DNA from: Macrobrachium rosenbergii
Lineage: Eukaryota; Arthropoda; Malacostraca; Decapoda; Palaemonidae
NCBI RefSeq assembly: GCF_040412425.1
Contig: NC_089749.1
Coordinates: forward strand, 40,619,239-40,683,238
Length of the DNA stretch: 64,000 bases
Direction: 5' to 3'
Shown: one piece after another, positions 60,445 to 64,000 of the stretch
Position numbering within the stretch: position 1 is the first letter of the stretch
Layout of the letters: each line of letters opens with the position of its first letter
Position numbers and translations under genes: made by a program
The notes under the pieces: model-generated
What the model saw: only the letters and a program-made list of their open reading frames with translations
Told to the model about the DNA's origin: nothing
Databases searched by the model: none

Positions 60445-60870
60445 CACCCGACCGGAAAAATGAACATTACTCGCGGTGACGAAGCGTGACCGTTTTAGTC
60501 AATATTTCGCTTCACAATAGGAACGCCGCCTTCCCCTAAACCACCTGGCGGACGGGGGTCATCCCGGGTCATCACGTTGGCGATCAGAGGTCAGGTTTGC
60601 AAACGTGAAAGAAAAAAAAAAGGCCCGAAGCGCTCGATATGACGAGGGGAGGTCATAATTGCAGGAGCGGTTGCCGTTCGGCGCTATTGTTGGGGAGGAA
60701 AAGTCCGGCGATTCGAATGCCATTTAACTAATTGCTGCCCCGCGAATTACAATGCCTGTCAACTCGACTGTTATCTAATGAGACAGGCATGACGTCACGT
60801 AACAGTTTCCGCATGTCACCGCATGACGCCATAATACATGAATTCGATTTGCAGAGTCGTCTGCCTGTCT
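60445..60870. promoter_or_regulatory. Candidate regulatory stretch (unique, GC-richer)
   Basis: Unlike its AT-rich surroundings, this stretch has balanced composition, no microsatellite and no ORF. It contains homeodomain-type cores (CTAATTGC at about 60729, TCTAATGAG at about 60775), a full CRE palindrome TGACGTCA (60790-60797) and related ATGACGCC. Its proximity (about 4 kb) to a presumed developmental gene suggests an enhancer or conserved element. Function is inferred only. Confidence 0.35.
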
Positions 60871-60941
60871 CTTAGTGGCACTCTACGTTAAATGAATTGC
60901 AGTGTTTATTTGGTACTCTTAGTGTTGCTCGCAGTTTGCAT

Positions 60942-60992
60942 TCATGTATGTATGTATGTATGTCATATGTATGCACGTATGTATGTATGCAT
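60942..60992. repeat. (TATG)n microsatellite, interrupted
   Basis: TATG units interrupted by TCATATG and CACG. Confidence 0.9.
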
Positions 60993-61120
60993 GTGGAATG
61001 CTCGTTTCCCTATCGGACATAATCTAATAAGAGCTTAGGGTTATTTATTTGCTTTTCCTAACTAGGAAATACAGTCAAGATGTTAAGTCTTATCTGTCAT
61101 TTTCTCAGTTATGTAGAACG

Positions 61121-61138
61121 ATAATAATAATAATAATC

Positions 61139-61216
<78 letters not shown>

Positions 61217-61360
61217 GGTGGTGTAGTGATGTGTAGGAGGTAGTTCTCGTTGAATGTCGACTAGTTTCGCCCTCCTCGTTAGGGCATCATTCAGGACATC
61301 CTGCGATCCTGTCCTGAATGATGCCCTAACGAGGAGGGCGAAACTAGTCGACATTCAACG

Positions 61361-61421
<61 letters not shown>
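61121..61421. repeat. (AAT)n/(ATT)n array with perfect 53-bp palindrome P2
   Basis: (AAT)n switches to (ATT)n at about 61176, making the array itself palindromic. After 30 unrelated bases, 61246-61298 and 61310-61362 are perfect reverse complements (53 of 53) around an 11-base loop. (ATT)n follows to 61421. The right arm reads CTGAATGATGCCCTAACGAG then GAGGGCGAAACTAGTCGACA, which holds a GCCCT/AGGGC stem followed by GAAAC-TA-GTC. Confidence 0.95.
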
Positions 61422-61422
<1 letters not shown>

Positions 61423-62431
61423 GGGTCTTGCATATCATCTCGAGTAACTATTCATCTGTCCGCGCATAAATTCCCTGGGTAATACATTTTCATACATTTC
61501 CTGGACAGTGTTTGTGCTTATCGATCCAGCAGTAACTGTACATCTTTTGGATACTAAATGTTTGTTTCATGGAGAGCTAATGCACATTTTCCTGAATTGT
61601 CAGCGTCCACTTTCTAGATATGCCACGTATCTTAGATCATTCTGTCATTCCTAAAAGGCAACCTGTATCTCATGAAAAATACATGTCTGTTTCTTATATC
61701 ATGATTATTCTGAGATGAATTTCCATCTGTGGATGATAATGCACACTGTCCTGTCTCGATAAGGAAAGCATACTCGTCCCTGACTGACTTACGACAGGTT
61801 ATTGCCTCCCGAATGATTCCTCTACTTGCGAATGAATGAATGAGTGAATGCGAAAAATAACTGTCTTCAGAAGTGTTCGGTAACTCTGGTCCTTACTGGC
61901 TCATTCATCGTGCGGCTCTTCTGAATTAATGGAGATTTATTCTCATCACAGACAGTTCTTTTGTTGGGGTTATCGTGTATGTCTGCCGCCGGATAGATGG
62001 GTGGAAGTGTACATACTTTGATCGTTTTCCGTTTGTATTTACATAAAGTATGTACACGTACATATAAATATACATATGAGAGTGTGCGTGAGAACAATAA
62101 GGTGGCCAGTTTTTACAGAATATAAATGAGAGATCTGGACCTCCTCCCTCTCCCTTTTGCTGTCCAGTTCTTTGTTATTTCCAATCACGAACGTATTTAT
62201 AAAACGGAGAGAAACAGATTTTGTTTTAAAAACAATTCTTCTTCCTCTCGATCCACCGGGAGAGGAGCCCGGGACGCGTACAATCTCCGAATAAGAAGTC
62301 GATAGCTGAGCTCTGTTAATCCCTTAATGGCCGAGATAAACATCCATAAATGAAAATTATGGCCTTCTTAGCGAAAAACACGAGTCAGGCCGGGCCTGCC
62401 CCATCTATAATCTACGGAAATATTGTCTGTT

Positions 62432-62510
62432 CACATGCATACAGGTTGCTGAGCTTCCTCGCTCACTTGCCTGCTTTGTGTGTGTGTCTGTGGAACGAGC
62501 GTAATGCATC

Positions 62511-62596
<86 letters not shown>

Positions 62597-62684
62597 TAGA
62601 TGCACTGCATCGTTCAGACACACACACACACACATGCACAAAGCAGGCAAGTGTGCGAGGAAGCTCATCAGCCTGTGTGCATGT
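62432..62684. repeat. Palindrome P3 centred on (TA)n
   Basis: 62432-62518 reverse-complements 62587-62684 with small gaps (shared CTTGCCTGCTTTGTG, GAGCTTCCTCGC, ATGCATCTATGTGT). The 68-base centre is (TA)n, itself self-complementary, so the whole 250 bp can fold into one hairpin. Confidence 0.88.
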
Positions 62685-62776
62685 ACAGTATGTATACTGT
62701 ATACATATATGTATACAGTATATATATGTAGTATACATATGTATATATGTAGAATCTACTGGTCACTTTTTACCAG

Positions 62777-63314
<538 letters not shown>

Positions 63315-63317
<3 letters not shown>

Positions 63318-64000
63318 GAAAACGCCTGGAACTAACTGTAGAAATTCTCCAAATTCTGTTCAACAGCTGGTCTTACGAATGCACTGCATGGAATGCTAGT
63401 TGTTGGCAAAAGATAATATTGAATATGATATCTTATCACACGACTGATACATGAAGCAAAGGTGAAATTTTCTAAGTATGTCATGCATACATTCACACAC
63501 TCTTCTCAAAAATGTCATCTTTTCAGAGGGAATAGGCAATGAAGCCATTGTGGGGTCCTGGGTTGATGTTAGGCAGAAATGGCTTTCTTTAGCAAGAAAC
63601 AGATAAAGCCTGATAATGAGAATTTTGAACACAATAGCAACATGGATTTAATAACCGTAACAAAAATGGCTGTGCAATGAAAGTGATAATCAAACCAACG
63701 CTCTTGAAGGTTTTGATAATAGCGTTTACGACTGCGCTCAGCGAATCTGCAGGTTGCATTCCGTGCCATGTCAACCTGCGGGTCAACAGTACGGCCGATT
63801 TCATAATGGTATGGTACTACCATGGCACTATCATAAAACTCTCAGTTACTATCTGTTTTCCATTCACACTAATCACATTGCTGGCGCTGTCATCGCATTG
63901 TGTAGGCTCTCCTGTTAAAGCAGCCTATATATCGGTATTATTGTTGCAGTCTCTCAGCCATCAAAACCTGTTATAGATCATCATATGATGATACCTGTCC
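63315..64000. other. No supported gene
   Basis: Sequence with short ORFs on both strands but no motif, splice-site pair or family resemblance. Confidence 0.4.

Overview
This window reads as eukaryotic nuclear DNA, most likely from an arthropod and probably a decapod crustacean. That assignment is an inference. It rests on very long (AT)n, (CT)n and (GT)n arrays, a mix of DIRS-type, Penelope-like, Ty3, I/Nimb-like, Jockey-like and RTE-like retroelements, hAT, Tigger, piggyBac-like and mariner DNA transposons, and one gene with short spliced exons. There is no operon structure, no bacterial-style gene density, and I found no CRISPR array, rRNA or tRNA.

Layout. 1-2.1 kb: the end of a DIRS-like retrotransposon (tyrosine recombinase, 3' repeats, a 47-bp inverted repeat). 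2.1-11.6 kb: a degenerate I/Nimb-like non-LTR element, split by a Ty3-type LTR retrotransposon (3854-7834) and by a non-autonomous hAT element (9171-10212). 11.6-16.3 kb: DIRS fragments, one split by a complete but dead hAT element (12948-15502). 16.3-23.3 kb: a host repeat carrying a punctuated (AT)n array and split by a Penelope-like element, which is itself split by two Tigger-type elements. 23.3-26.5 kb: mostly unassigned. 26.5-29.7 kb: a deleted DIRS element with inverted ends. 30-31.3 kb: two MITEs. 31.4-34.9 kb: Penelope fragments, a nearly intact mariner-type transposase gene inside an (AT)n array, and the 3' tail of a second non-LTR copy. 34.9-37.5 kb: a DIRS Gag fragment, a Penelope terminal unit and (AT)n arrays. 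38.7-45.8 kb: a long, decayed DIRS element with Gag, RT, RNase H and recombinase remains between inverted ends, carrying a TTAA-flanked insertion. 47.4-49.3 kb: a Jockey/CR1-like element. 49.3-55.3 kb: mostly unassigned sequence and microsatellites. 55.4-56.7 kb: the last three coding exons of a host gene on the minus strand. 57-64 kb: an RTE-like fragment, four large hairpin-forming palindromes, microsatellites and a unique GC-richer stretch that could be regulatory.

The elements do not form a pathway. They are layers of insertion, and in several cases target-site duplications plus restoration of the interrupted reading frame give the order of events. The only clearly cellular gene encodes the C-terminal tail of a Pro/Gly/His/Ala-rich protein, in the style of a developmental transcription factor; its DNA-binding part must lie beyond the window or in exons I could not find.
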